Notes: generated by a model from the sequence alone, not told the origin. A DNA stretch of 22,228 bases from Campylobacter concisus (GCA_018375265.1 JAHADO010000004.1:1-22228), one strand, 5' to 3'. Shown: positions 7,092 to 15,183, counted from the first letter of the stretch. A program made the numbers and translations.

Positions 7092-7838
7092 TTATCTTGT
7101 ATAAAACATCGCAACCAAACCGCGGTTTATATCTTTAGTATCACCATCATCTATCTTCGTGACCTTTGAGATGCTCACACTTTTATCGCTATTTATCGTG
7201 AAAGTGAGTTCAATAACTCTCTCATTTACCTTTCTAGTGTTTTCACCAAAATAGATCACTTCTGGCTCTTTTTGTGAGTAGTAGGCGGCATATTTGCTTT
7301 GGGCTACGACGTTGTCAAAGACCCATTTTTGTTTGATATCTAAATTTTGAGCAAGCTCATTTTTAAACTCAAGGTCACAGCTAACAGAGGCTAGGTAGCC
7401 AGCACTTTCTTTTGTCGGATCAAATTTACAGTGCTTGTTCGCGATGGATAAAATAGTCTCTTTGTCTATGTTTTTACCACTTTTTAATATACTATTTGCG
7501 CTATCAAGTGCTAGCTCCAGGCTGTTATCAACTCTTTTTTGCTGAGCAGCTTTTGCATTATTTAGAGCTTTTATGTAGCCGCTATTTTTTCTTTCAAACT
7601 CATCTTCAAGCACATTTTTCCCCACCACGCAGCTTACTTTAACCACTTTTTTTTCATCGCTACTGATGTCTTGCCACTGGGTGCTTGTACAGCCTTTAAA
7701 GCTATCTATCGCTGAGCCTATTGTTATTGATTTGTTACCTTTTAAAATGTAGTTTTTAACAATGCCTATGTTGCTTTCCTTGCAGCCCACTAATAATAAA
7801 AGTGCGCTAAATCCTAGAAATAGAGCCTTTTTCATCAT
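7092..7838 (-). CDS. Predicted lipoprotein of unknown function, 248 aa
   Basis: The start chosen is the first of two adjacent ATG codons, preceded by AAAAAGG; a TTG eight codons upstream is unlikely. Residues 1-19 form a lipoprotein signal: basic MMKK, a hydrophobic core and lipobox LVGC with lipidated Cys19. The mature protein has three further cysteines (in FKGCTS, VSCVVG and SVSCDLEF, plus HCKFD) and a lysine-rich central segment. Repeated short patterns such as KVVKVSCVVG and GYLASVSCDLEF suggest two related small beta-type modules. The C-terminal ends IDDGDTKDINRGLVAMFYTR. It stands alone, with gaps on both sides. No family is recognised; location would be inner or outer membrane facing the periplasm. 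Confidence 0.8.
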   Translation of the reverse strand: MMKKALFLGFSALLLLVGCKESNIGIVKNYILKGNKSITIGSAIDSFKGCTSTQWQDISSDEKKVVKVSCVVGKNVLEDEFERKNSGYIKALNNAKAAQQKRVDNSLELALDSANSILKSGKNIDKETILSIANKHCKFDPTKESAGYLASVSCDLEFKNELAQNLDIKQKWVFDNVVAQSKYAAYYSQKEPEVIYFGENTRKVNERVIELTFTINSDKSVSISKVTKIDDGDTKDINRGLVAMFYTR

Positions 7839-8108
7839 TTTACCTTTTTGTAAATTTGACAAAATAGTACCAAACTAAAGTTTAAATTATTATGATTTTA
7901 TTAAAATAAATTACATAAATATAATTTATTAAAATAGTTTTAGAAAATTTCAGAAAAATAAATTTTATAAATGAATAATTCTAGTGGTCAATTCTTGCCA
8001 GCAGTGAGAGTTTTAAATTTGTAAAACATAGATTTATAATTTAATTTTTACTTATGCGATATGTGTTTTACAAAATTTCAAAACAAATTTTACAAAAACC
8101 GCTTAGGC

Positions 8109-8723
8109 TTAGAAATTTGCCTTGATTATTTTTTGTAAATTTTTGATATTTTCTTTGATGTTACCATCTTTATAGATCGCTGAGATGATAGCGATGAGAT
8201 CGGGTTTTACGTGAGAGAGCGAACCGATATTTGTCTCATTTATGCCGCCTATCACGCAAATAGGTAGGTTTAAAATTTGCTTTGCCTCTTTAACTACTTC
8301 AAGCCCACATTTTGGGGCATTTGGCTTTGTGAGGCTTGTAAAAACAGAGCCAAAAGCAACGTAGCTAGCACCATTTTTAGCGGCATTGATGGCTAAATTT
8401 ATATCGTTATAGCAGCTAACGCCCACGTATGCGTCTTTGCCTAAAATCTCAAACGCCTCTTTTATATTTTCATCGTCTTTGCCTAGATGAACGGCCTTGG
8501 CACCTATCTTTTTAGCAAATTTGACATCGTCATTTACGATAAATTTCGCACCAAATTTCTCACATAAATTTAAAATTTCACTTGCAAGCTTCTCATTTTT
8601 GACCGCTTTTTTTGACCTAAACTGAAAAAATTTAACCCCGCACTCCAAAATTTCTCTTGCATACTCCAAAGCCAAATTTTCAGGCATTAAAATATCATCG
8701 CTAATAGCGTAAATTTCAGCCAT
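8109..8723 (-). CDS. thiE: Thiamine phosphate synthase
   Basis: ThiE joins HMP-pyrophosphate with the thiazole phosphate to make thiamine monophosphate in the cytoplasm. The 204-residue length fits the TIM-barrel family. Visible family motifs in order: QFRSK (34-38), NDD (64-66), HLGKDD (79-84, the pyrophosphate/Mg site), GVSCYN (101-106, usually GVSTH or GVSCH), FGSVFTSLTK (124-133), the phosphate-binding IGGIN (158-162) and SAIY (181-184). The start overlaps the end of thiD by 8 bases. It is the last gene of a desulfurase-like, thiD, thiE operon. No THI-box-like riboswitch is evident upstream of the operon. Confidence 0.93.
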   Translation of the reverse strand: MAEIYAISDDILMPENLALEYAREILECGVKFFQFRSKKAVKNEKLASEILNLCEKFGAKFIVNDDVKFAKKIGAKAVHLGKDDENIKEAFEILGKDAYVGVSCYNDINLAINAAKNGASYVAFGSVFTSLTKPNAPKCGLEVVKEAKQILNLPICVIGGINETNIGSLSHVKPDLIAIISAIYKDGNIKENIKNLQKIIKANF

Positions 8724-9480
8724 TAAGCCCTGCTTTATGATCTATAAGTCTTGTGCCAAATTTACTTTTATGAGCATTTTTTATCCCATTTGCCACAAAT
8801 TTTTTAGCCATTTTTATGGCGCTTACTAGATCACTTTGCTGCGCTAAAATGGCCGCTAGCGAGCTTGAAAAGCTACAACCAGCCCCGTGCATCACCTTTG
8901 GCTCAAAAAGCTCCTCGCTAAATTTCATAGCGTCACCATTTTTTAGATAGAGCGTATCCTCGCAAATTTCATCAACCTTCGTTCGCTTTAGCACCATATC
9001 GCAAGGTAAATTTGTAAAATTAATACCCAAAATCCTAGCCTCATCTGCATTTGGCGTGGCAACGCTTGCGAGCTTTAGTAACTCTTTTAGCGCCTCGATC
9101 GCCCCATCTTCTAGCAGTTTTGCACCTGACTTTGCCACACAAACAGGGTCTATGACAACTGGCACATTTTTAGCTCTTAACTCCTTTAAAAACCCGCTTA
9201 CAACGGCTATTATCTCCTCGTTAAAGAGCATGCCAACCTTCACAGCATCTATATCAAGCTCGGCTAGCACCATCTCAAACTGAGCTTTCACCATGCTTGC
9301 TGGCATAGCAAGCACGCTGCTAACGCCATTTGTATTTTGCGCGGTCACGGCTGTGATGACGCTTGCGCTAAAGCAGCCAAACGCCTCGCAACTTTTTATA
9401 TCCGCCTGAACGCCTGCACCGCCGACGCTGTCACTTCCAGCAACTATCAAAACATTTTTTTTATTCACCCACACACCCAC
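8716..9480 (-). CDS. thiD: Hydroxymethylpyrimidine/phosphomethylpyrimidine kinase
   Basis: ThiD phosphorylates HMP and HMP-phosphate, giving the pyrimidine substrate for ThiE. Ribokinase-fold motifs are clear: GSDSVGGAGVQAD (15-27), TAQNT (46-50), DPVCVAKSG (111-119), TPNADEA (142-148) and the anion-hole block HGAGCSFSSSLAA (198-210). The usual KGGH-type motif between the last two blocks is replaced by LKRTKVDE (about 164-171), an unusual variation. Three in-frame GTG codons (9480, 9474, 9468) compete as starts; no ATG precedes the glycine motif. AAAGAGA just upstream fits the first GTG. The start lies within the last 20 bases of the upstream aminotransferase gene, so expression is coupled. 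Confidence 0.92.
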   Translation of the reverse strand: MGVWVNKKNVLIVAGSDSVGGAGVQADIKSCEAFGCFSASVITAVTAQNTNGVSSVLAMPASMVKAQFEMVLAELDIDAVKVGMLFNEEIIAVVSGFLKELRAKNVPVVIDPVCVAKSGAKLLEDGAIEALKELLKLASVATPNADEARILGINFTNLPCDMVLKRTKVDEICEDTLYLKNGDAMKFSEELFEPKVMHGAGCSFSSSLAAILAQQSDLVSAIKMAKKFVANGIKNAHKSKFGTRLIDHKAGLNG

Positions 9481-10789
9481 TTATCTCTTTTACGTCAAAA
9501 GGGTCTTTGACCTGCCATGAAAGTGCGTATTTCTCGATACTTTTCTTGATCGCACTCACCAAATAATCAATATCCTCAAAGGTATGCGTATAGTGCAGGC
9601 TAACCCTCACCCAGCCTGGCTTGTGGGTGAAATTTGGATCCTCTTTTAGCCCCAAAAGGTCGTGTCCGTACGAGCCTGCGCATGAGCAGCCAGCGCGTGT
9701 TTGTATGCCATACTCTTTGCTTAAAATTTTTGAAAGCTCGTATGGAGCTACGTTTTTTACATTAAATGAAAATATCGCAAGGCGCTTTAAATTTGCCGGA
9801 CAGTAGCTAACTAGCTCTGGGATCTCCCTTAGCCTTTGGCAAAAGTATTCGCTAAGCTCGCTCTCGTTTTCGTAGATAGTCGCAAGCCCTATCTCTTCTC
9901 TTAGCTTGTAAGCCAAATTTGCCCTTATAAGCCCCAAAATAGGCGGTGTGCCAGCCTCTTCAAGTGCCTCTTGATCCTTTAAAAATATATGGTAGTTTTT
10001 GCTCACATAGCTTACCGTGCCACCACCTGCAAAGCTTGGCACATCGTCATTTGCTAGTACTTTTTTGATTGCCAGTAGCCCACAACTGCCAACTCCGCCA
10101 AGAAGCTTGTGCGGCGAGATAAAGAGCGCGTCAAAGTAGTCGCAGTCTAAATTTGCATAGGCGCTAAGGCTTGCCACGTCAAATGCCACGATGCCGCCAA
10201 ATTTCTTAACGAGCGTGTAAATTTGCTTGTAGTCGCTTATGACGCCTGTGACGTTTGAGGCTGCGCTAAAGCTAGCGATGATCTCACGCCCTGCGTTTAT
10301 CTTTAAAATTTGCTCCAAGTGAGATAGGTCGATGCTGCCGTCTTTTGCAAGTCTGATGCGTTCAACCTCGCAAAGTGCCTCTTTAAAGCTGATCTCATTT
10401 GAGTGGTGCTCATAAGGGCCAAGCACGACTAGCGGCGAGTCGTTGTTTGGTTTTAGATCAAACCTTCTTTTAGCAGCTGGAGGCACGTAAAGCCCCAAAA
10501 GTTCTTGAAATTTCTTGATCGCACCAGTGGCGCCGTATCCTGTGGCTATGAGATAAAACCTATCATCAAGCCCAAGCGCGCGTTTTAGCTCGCTTCTAGC
10601 GCTATCATACAAATGCTGCGTTTTATAGGCGTTTGATGATGTTAGCGAGTGGGTGTTGGCGTAGGTTTTTAAGATATCAGCGACCTCGTCCTCGATTGGT
10701 TTATACGCAAGTCCTGAGGCGGTGTAGTCGAAATAATGTATCCCTTTTTTTAAAATAATATCTCTTCTAATGTGCTCTAAATTTACCAA
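9461..10789 (-). CDS. Cysteine-desulfurase-like (NifS/SufS class V) aminotransferase, 442 aa
   Basis: This PLP-dependent enzyme has the class V signature: FDVAS with the pyridine-nitrogen Asp (about residue 204), the Schiff-base lysine in SPHKLLGG (about 228), and a cysteine loop RAGCSCAG (about 365-372) whose second Cys aligns with the desulfurase persulfide Cys. It probably removes sulfur from cysteine, but substrate is not certain. I chose the TTG at 10789 as start: AAAAGG (10796-10801) precedes it, and the TATAAT promoter at 10814-10819 lies downstream of the alternative ATG at 10891, which would therefore not be transcribed from it. Gene order with the DUF234 gene and FlgS resembles C. 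jejuni Cj0791c-Cj0793 (from memory). Operon position before thiD-thiE suggests a link to thiamine sulfur supply, by inference. Confidence 0.85.
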   Translation of the reverse strand: MVNLEHIRRDIILKKGIHYFDYTASGLAYKPIEDEVADILKTYANTHSLTSSNAYKTQHLYDSARSELKRALGLDDRFYLIATGYGATGAIKKFQELLGLYVPPAAKRRFDLKPNNDSPLVVLGPYEHHSNEISFKEALCEVERIRLAKDGSIDLSHLEQILKINAGREIIASFSAASNVTGVISDYKQIYTLVKKFGGIVAFDVASLSAYANLDCDYFDALFISPHKLLGGVGSCGLLAIKKVLANDDVPSFAGGGTVSYVSKNYHIFLKDQEALEEAGTPPILGLIRANLAYKLREEIGLATIYENESELSEYFCQRLREIPELVSYCPANLKRLAIFSFNVKNVAPYELSKILSKEYGIQTRAGCSCAGSYGHDLLGLKEDPNFTHKPGWVRVSLHYTHTFEDIDYLVSAIKKSIEKYALSWQVKDPFDVKEISGCVGE

Positions 10790-10813
10790 CTTTAGCCTTT
10801 TAGTTTTTGCGTG

Positions 10814-10819
10814 ATTATA
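10814..10819 (-). promoter_or_regulatory. -10 box (TATAAT) for the desulfurase-thiDE operon
   Basis: The minus strand reads TATAAT here, followed by about 17 bases of leader containing the AAAAGG ribosome-binding site and the TTG start at 10789. No -35 is required in Campylobacter, where -35 boxes are poorly conserved. It overlaps the upstream region of the divergent promoter. Confidence 0.5.
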
Positions 10820-10842
10820 ATTAAAATTTTCTAAAAATATGC

Positions 10843-10848
10843 TACAAT
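10843..10848 (+). promoter_or_regulatory. -10 box (TACAAT) for the DUF234-flgS operon
   Basis: TACAAT is preceded by ATGC and an AT-rich stretch, as in Campylobacter sigma-70 promoters. Transcription would begin near 10855, just before AAAGGA at 10858-10863. It is about 25 bases from the opposing -10 box, so the two operons share a compact divergent promoter. Confidence 0.5.
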
Positions 10849-10899
10849 CCGCCACACAAAGGATACGAAATTTTAGCCATAAAATCGACATTTGAGCGG

Positions 10900-11733
10900 A
10901 TGAAGCACCTTAGTATTGCTGAAGTTATAAAATTTCATCTTGTTTTTGATGACTTTTTATTAAAGGGCTCATACTACGATGTTTTTGAGGCGATCAGGGC
11001 TGAAATTTTAGATGATTATAAAAATTTGATGGCTAGGTTTTACTTTGACGAGGACAGCGACGAGGCCATCAAAATGGCTCTAATTAAACTAGCTAGAAGC
11101 GACAGAAAGAAATTTAGCATAAACAAAATTTTGCCCCAAAGCATGACAAATAGGGTCTATGCAAAGCTTTTTAGTAAGGATTTTTTAGTGCTTGAAAAGA
11201 GCCAAGAAAAGCCACGAGTAAAAAATAAACGCCAAATTTTAAAAAAGAGCGAGCGAGCTTATAAGATAGAGGATAAAATTCACTTTAACAGCCATTTTTC
11301 AAGGTTTTGGTTTAGATTTATCGAGCCAAATTTAAGCCTTTTAAAAGAGGGTAGGAGTGAGGAAATTTTAGAGCTTATAAGAAGAGAATTTGACGAGTAC
11401 GCAAGCCTTGGCTTTGAGCTTTTAAGCGGCGAGCTAATGGCTAAAAAGCTTGGGCTTGATGGCATTTTGCTAAGCTCATTTTGGAGTAAAAATATAGAGC
11501 TAGACATGCTTTTTAGCATAAATGGCAAGATAATAGTCGGCGAAGCAAAGTACAAAGAGCGAAAAATTTGCAAAAATGTCTTAAATTTAGTCCTTCACAA
11601 GTGCGAAAGGCTAGGCATAAAGCCTGATATCGTGGCGCTTTTTTCAAAAAGTGGCTTTAGCAACGAGCTTTTGGGTTTAAAAGATGAGAGGCTTAGGCTT
11701 TATGAGATAAAAGATTATGAGGAGTTGCTGTGA
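10900..11733 (+). CDS. DUF234-type protein with PD-(D/E)XK nuclease-like fold, 277 aa
   Basis: The C-terminal part carries FWSKNIELDMLFSINGK (about 200-216) followed by VGEAKYKER (about 219-227). The D and ExK spacing is that of PD-(D/E)XK nuclease folds and of the DUF234 domain that normally sits behind an archaeal-type ATPase domain; no ATPase domain is present here. The N-terminal half is helical, with a basic segment (KPRVKNKRQILKKSERAYK, about 105-123). The start is unclear: ATG 10900 has no spaced ribosome-binding site, whereas AAAGGA at 10858-10863 points to an in-frame upstream start near 10870, where only ATT and ATA codons occur. It overlaps flgS by 4 bases. Function unknown. Confidence 0.8.
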   Translation: MKHLSIAEVIKFHLVFDDFLLKGSYYDVFEAIRAEILDDYKNLMARFYFDEDSDEAIKMALIKLARSDRKKFSINKILPQSMTNRVYAKLFSKDFLVLEKSQEKPRVKNKRQILKKSERAYKIEDKIHFNSHFSRFWFRFIEPNLSLLKEGRSEEILELIRREFDEYASLGFELLSGELMAKKLGLDGILLSSFWSKNIELDMLFSINGKIIVGEAKYKERKICKNVLNLVLHKCERLGIKPDIVALFSKSGFSNELLGLKDERLRLYEIKDYEELL

Positions 11734-12716
11734 GTGATATCGATATACAAAATGGCCTAAAAAGCCTGATAGAGCAGACCTATCTGATAGAGCGTGAGTA
11801 TAAAAATTTGACTGCTTCTTATATGAGCTTGCAAGGTTTTATAAAAGATATCGTGGAAATTTTGCCAAATGCCATTTGGGTACTTGATGAAAATGATGAA
11901 ATTTTCTTGCAAAACTCAGAGGCGCAAAAGCTTGGCAAAGCGCTAAATTTCATCCCAAAAGATGAGGGCGAGCTAAATTTTGGCTCACAAATTTATCTAG
12001 TAAAAAAGGTTGTAAAGGATGATAAAAAGATCATCTCAGCTACCGACATAACGCAAGAAAAACGCACCGAGCGCCTAGCCTCGATGGGTCAAGTAGCAGC
12101 GCACCTAGCTCACGAGATAAGAAACCCAATAGGCTCTATCTCGCTTTTAAACTCCACACTTTTAAAAAGGGCTGAGCCAAAAATTTTGCCTATCGTGGGG
12201 CAAATACAAAAGGGAATTTGGCGGGTTGAGCGCATCATCAAAGCCACACTTCTTTTTACAAAAGGGCTTAGCATCACGCCAAAGGAATTTAACTTTTTAG
12301 ATATCAAAAGCGAGTGCGAGGAGGCGCTTAAATTTTATGAATATTCAAAAGATATAAGTTTTGAGCTAAATTTCCCTGACGCCCTTTATAGTGGCGACTT
12401 TGACCTCATCGCGATGGTCTTTCAAAACATTTTATTTAACGCGATCGATGCCATCGAAGAGGACGAAAACGACGAAGGGGTGGTGAGACTAAGCTACGAA
12501 AAGACGCCAAATGAGCATAAATTTATCGTCTATGACAGCGGCGTCTCTATAAAAAATGAAAATATCGTCTTTGAGCCGTTTAAGACGAGCAAGCTAAAGG
12601 GCAATGGCCTGGGACTGCACCTTTGCTTGCAGATCATCGAGGCGCACAAGGGCAGCATAGAGATAACCCTTGAGCCAAAGACATTTTGTATAAATTTACC
12701 TATAAAGGAGAAGTGA
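11730..12716 (+). CDS. flgS: Flagellar sensor histidine kinase FlgS
   Basis: FlgS autophosphorylates and passes phosphate to FlgR, which activates sigma-54-dependent flagellar rod, hook and basal-body genes in Campylobacter. The protein lacks membrane segments, so it is cytoplasmic. It has a PAS-like N-terminal region (about 38-110), the H-box HLAHEIRNPIGS with His128, the N-box FQNILFNAIDA (231-241), G1 DSGVS (269-273), F-box FEPFKTSK (281-288) and G2 GNGLGL (291-296). The start is GTG, overlapping the DUF234 gene's stop as GTGA, with GGAG at 11721-11724. The next gene starts within its stop codon (TGATG). FlgR is not in the window. Length (328 aa) and H-box surroundings resemble C. jejuni FlgS. 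Confidence 0.9.
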   Translation: MSDIDIQNGLKSLIEQTYLIEREYKNLTASYMSLQGFIKDIVEILPNAIWVLDENDEIFLQNSEAQKLGKALNFIPKDEGELNFGSQIYLVKKVVKDDKKIISATDITQEKRTERLASMGQVAAHLAHEIRNPIGSISLLNSTLLKRAEPKILPIVGQIQKGIWRVERIIKATLLFTKGLSITPKEFNFLDIKSECEEALKFYEYSKDISFELNFPDALYSGDFDLIAMVFQNILFNAIDAIEEDENDEGVVRLSYEKTPNEHKFIVYDSGVSIKNENIVFEPFKTSKLKGNGLGLHLCLQIIEAHKGSIEITLEPKTFCINLPIKEK

Positions 12717-13372
12717 TGAGTGAAATTTTAGATGAGCTAAATGCGTGGCAAAATGGCCTAAAGGCGCTTAAATTTAGTGAAATTTTTAAAAATGGCAGCG
12801 AAAAAGTGGTCTTTATAAGCGTTGATATGATAAATGGCTTTTGCTGTGAAGGCGCACTAGCTAGCAAGCGTGTAGGCGAGCTAGCAAGCCGTATAGCAGA
12901 TACTTTTAGGCTGGCGAGGGAGAAATTTGACCTTAAAAACTACATCCTCATCCAGGATGCTCACGAGCCAAATTCAGCTGAGTTTGCGAGCTTTCCAGCT
13001 CATGCTTTAAAAGGAGATACGCAGGCAGAGGCAGTTGATGAGCTACGAAATTTAGACTTTTTTGATGAGATGAAGACTTTTTATAAAAACTCACTTAGCA
13101 TCGCTTACTCGCAGGAGTTTAATAAATTTATAAGTAAATTTGACAGCTTTGTCATAATGGGCGACTGCACCGATATGTGCGTATATCAGCTTGTCTCTCA
13201 CCTAAGACTTAGCGCAAATGAGCAAAATTTAAAAAGGGAGATCATCGTGCCTGCAAATTTGGTGCAAACCTACGACGCACCAGGGCATAGTGGAGATTTT
13301 TATCAAAATGTATTTTTACACCACATGCAAATGGCACTAAATGCACGTGTGGTAAAAGAGCTAGAATTTTAA
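12716..13372 (+). CDS. Isochorismatase/nicotinamidase-family hydrolase, 218 aa
   Basis: The start is the ATG at 12716, sharing a base with the flgS stop and preceded by AAAGGAG. Catalytic triad candidates of the cysteine hydrolase fold are Asp37 (ISVDMINGF), Lys124 (FYKNSLSIAYS) and Cys155 (GDCTDMCV, preceded by the cis-peptide region). Asp81 and His83 (QDAHEP) and His96 (FPAHALKGD) resemble the metal site of nicotinamidases, and the FPAH-x2-KGD block resembles their WPPHC-x-QGT motif. Conversion of nicotinamide to nicotinate is therefore possible, but the second metal histidine of PncA is not obvious, so substrate is left open. It is the last gene of the DUF234-flgS operon; a 219-base gap follows. 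Confidence 0.82.
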   Translation: MSEILDELNAWQNGLKALKFSEIFKNGSEKVVFISVDMINGFCCEGALASKRVGELASRIADTFRLAREKFDLKNYILIQDAHEPNSAEFASFPAHALKGDTQAEAVDELRNLDFFDEMKTFYKNSLSIAYSQEFNKFISKFDSFVIMGDCTDMCVYQLVSHLRLSANEQNLKREIIVPANLVQTYDAPGHSGDFYQNVFLHHMQMALNARVVKELEF

Positions 13373-13532
13373 CTATATATTTACATTAAAAACAGTTATC
13401 AAATTATAAAATTTAGCGCTTATCTATCGTATTAATATGATTAATAACTCAGATTTGCGCTAATCTTTAGATCTATTTATTTAAATTTCTTTTCTTAGTA
13501 AAATATTTTTAGGTTACATTTTTACAATATAT

Positions 13533-13561
13533 TTGACATTAATTATCAATATAGTTATAAT
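13533..13561 (+). promoter_or_regulatory. Sigma-70 promoter with overlapping Fur-box-like palindrome, upstream of exbB
   Basis: TTGACA (13533-13538) and TATAAT (13556-13561) are separated by exactly 17 bases. The -35 and the first part of the spacer form a near-palindrome, TTGACATTAATTATCAA (13533-13549), close to the ATAAT/ATTAT symmetry of Fur boxes. Fur binding there would block polymerase when iron is plentiful, which fits the downstream TonB-energising operon. Fur binding is inferred. Confidence 0.6.
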
Positions 13562-13591
13562 CACACTCAAATTTTAAAAATAAGAGGCATT

Positions 13592-14020
13592 ATGGAACTT
13601 TTAAAACACAACATTGACTATATAATCATCGGTATTTTGGGCGTTATGAGCTTTTTTGTGCTTTGGTATACGATCGAGCGTATCATTTTTTACTCACGCG
13701 TCGATATAAATAGCTACAAAAGCATCGAAGAGCTCGATGAGGCGCTGACAAAAAATTTAACCACGCTTTACATCATCTATTCAAATGCCCCATATATCGG
13801 ACTTCTTGGCACGGTTGCTGGCATCATGATCACATTTTATGACATGGGTATGGCAGGTGGCATCGATACAAAAAGTATCATGATCGGCCTATCTTTAGCT
13901 CTAAAAGCGACGGCATTTGGCCTACTTGTGGCGATACCAACGCTTATGATCTACAACGGTTTTGTTAGAAAAGTCGATGTCATGATAAATAGATACAAGG
14001 CCGAAAATGCGTCTAAATAA
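13592..14020 (+). CDS. exbB: Biopolymer transport protein ExbB
   Basis: ExbB forms the proton-driven inner-membrane motor with ExbD that energises TonB. The protein is 142 aa, the short form common in epsilonproteobacteria, with three membrane segments (about 9-31, 65-84, 98-122). The family block [22 protein letters not shown] (about 65-86) and the third-helix [18 protein letters not shown] (98-115) with conserved small residues are visible. The start follows AAGAGG (13582-13587). It overlaps exbD by 14 bases. The Fur-box-like promoter 30 bases upstream suggests induction by iron limitation. Confidence 0.93.
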   Translation: MELLKHNIDYIIIGILGVMSFFVLWYTIERIIFYSRVDINSYKSIEELDEALTKNLTTLYIIYSNAPYIGLLGTVAGIMITFYDMGMAGGIDTKSIMIGLSLALKATAFGLLVAIPTLMIYNGFVRKVDVMINRYKAENASK

Positions 14021-14390
14021 AAAAGATGGGCTAAATATCGTCCCATTTATCGATATCATGCTCGTTTTGCTAGCCATCGTGCTAAGCATCTCGACCTTTA
14101 TCGCCCAGGGCAAGATCGCAGTCGATCTACCAAGCGCCAAAAGCGCACAGCAGGATAAAGAGGATGAGAAAAAAGTGAGTGTCGTTATCGATAAAGATAA
14201 TAAATTTTTTATAGACGATGTGGAAATTTCAGAAGATGAGCTAAAAGATAAGCTAAATGCTGTGGATATAAAAACCTTAATCGAACTAAAAAGCGATAAA
14301 AACGCTAAATTTGACAGCTTTGTAAAAGTAGTTGATATCTTAAAAGAAAAAGGTCACGAAAACTTTGCAATCCAAACAGTCTCTGAGTAA
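14007..14390 (+). CDS. exbD: Biopolymer transport protein ExbD
   Basis: ExbD has one N-terminal membrane helix and a periplasmic domain. The helix starts [13 protein letters not shown], where Asp16 corresponds to the proton-conducting Asp of ExbD/TolR proteins, and is followed by [19 protein letters not shown] leading to the periplasm. The 127-aa length is typical. The start lies inside the end of exbB (14-base overlap), preceded by AAGG, which indicates translational coupling, and its own end overlaps tonB. With ExbB it forms the motor that lets TonB drive outer-membrane uptake of iron complexes or similar substrates. Confidence 0.93.
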   Translation: MRLNKKDGLNIVPFIDIMLVLLAIVLSISTFIAQGKIAVDLPSAKSAQQDKEDEKKVSVVIDKDNKFFIDDVEISEDELKDKLNAVDIKTLIELKSDKNAKFDSFVKVVDILKEKGHENFAIQTVSE

Positions 14391-15183
14391 AATTTCAAAC
14401 TATAGTGGCTTAGCAGTATCGGCGATAGTGCATGTAGCAGCGGCTTATTTTTTGCTTTCACATAACTTTAGTGAGATAAAGATAGACGAGCAAAAACCTA
14501 TAAAAATAGCTCTAAATTCTTTCACTCCAGTGCCGCAAACTTCAGCTCCGCAGATAAGCGAACAAGTGATGATACCAGAGCCAACACCCCCAGCTCCACC
14601 GCCACCGCCAGAGCCACCAAAACCAGAACCTAAACCTGAGCCAAAGGTAGAGCCAAAGCCACTACCAAAACCAGAACCTAAAAAGATAGAAAAGCCAAAA
14701 CCTGAGCCAAAAAAGATGGAGAAAAAGCCACTGCCAAAGCCTGAGCCTAAAATCGAGCCAAAGGTGGAGCCAAAACCTGCTATCACTCCACCAGCACCTG
14801 TCGCGACGCCAGCACCTGCTGTAAATTCAAATTTACCAGCAAATAACAAGTCTATCGCCTCAGCTCCAGCTCAAAAAGTAGCCCAAGAGTTAAATTTATC
14901 AAACGCACAAAGCGATGAGGACTTTAGCAAGGTCATAGCAGCTGTGAAAAAGCATAAAAGCTACCCAAACAACGCTAGAAGGATGAAGCATCAAGGCGTT
15001 GTTGAAGTTAGATTTTTGCTTAAAACAGACGGCAGCATAGACGAGCTAAAGGTTACTAAAAGTTCAGGCTTTGAATCACTTGACAACGGTGCTTTAGAAA
15101 ATGTCAAAAAAGCAAGCTCTGAGTTTCCAAAGCCAAAAGAAGATCGCTATCTTCGCTTTCCAATAGCTTTTACATTAAGATAG
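14365..15183 (+). CDS. tonB: TonB energy-transducing protein, 272 aa
   Basis: TonB links the ExbB-ExbD motor to outer-membrane receptors. It has an N-terminal membrane anchor (about 15-33), a long proline/lysine/glutamate-rich periplasm-spanning stretch (about 55-155, with many PKPEPKP and EPKVEPKP repeats) and a C-terminal domain (about 186-272). That domain carries the family blocks SYPNNARRMKHQGVVEVRF and KSSGFESLDNGALENVKKA. No ATG exists before the membrane helix; the start is TTG 14365 with AAAAGG 11 bases upstream, inside exbD. No receptor gene is adjacent, so the cargo is unknown. The operon ends here, and an AT-rich gap follows. Confidence 0.93.
   Translation: MQSKQSLSKISNYSGLAVSAIVHVAAAYFLLSHNFSEIKIDEQKPIKIALNSFTPVPQTSAPQISEQVMIPEPTPPAPPPPPEPPKPEPKPEPKVEPKPLPKPEPKKIEKPKPEPKKMEKKPLPKPEPKIEPKVEPKPAITPPAPVATPAPAVNSNLPANNKSIASAPAQKVAQELNLSNAQSDEDFSKVIAAVKKHKSYPNNARRMKHQGVVEVRFLLKTDGSIDELKVTKSSGFESLDNGALENVKKASSEFPKPKEDRYLRFPIAFTLR

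Noticed and set aside
10790..10891. Longer N-terminus of the desulfurase-like protein from ATG 10891
   Set aside because: A TATAAT promoter lies within this stretch, the extra residues resemble no family sequence, and the TTG at 10789 has a better ribosome-binding site.
14570..14820. Repeated CCAAAACC/GAGCCAAAG units, possible CRISPR or tandem repeat locus
   Set aside because: The repeats encode the Pro-Lys-Glu linker of TonB; spacing is irregular and there are no unique spacers.
14445..14849. 134-codon glycine-rich reading frame on the minus strand
   Set aside because: It is the mirror of the proline-rich repeat of TonB; the composition is fully explained by the real gene.
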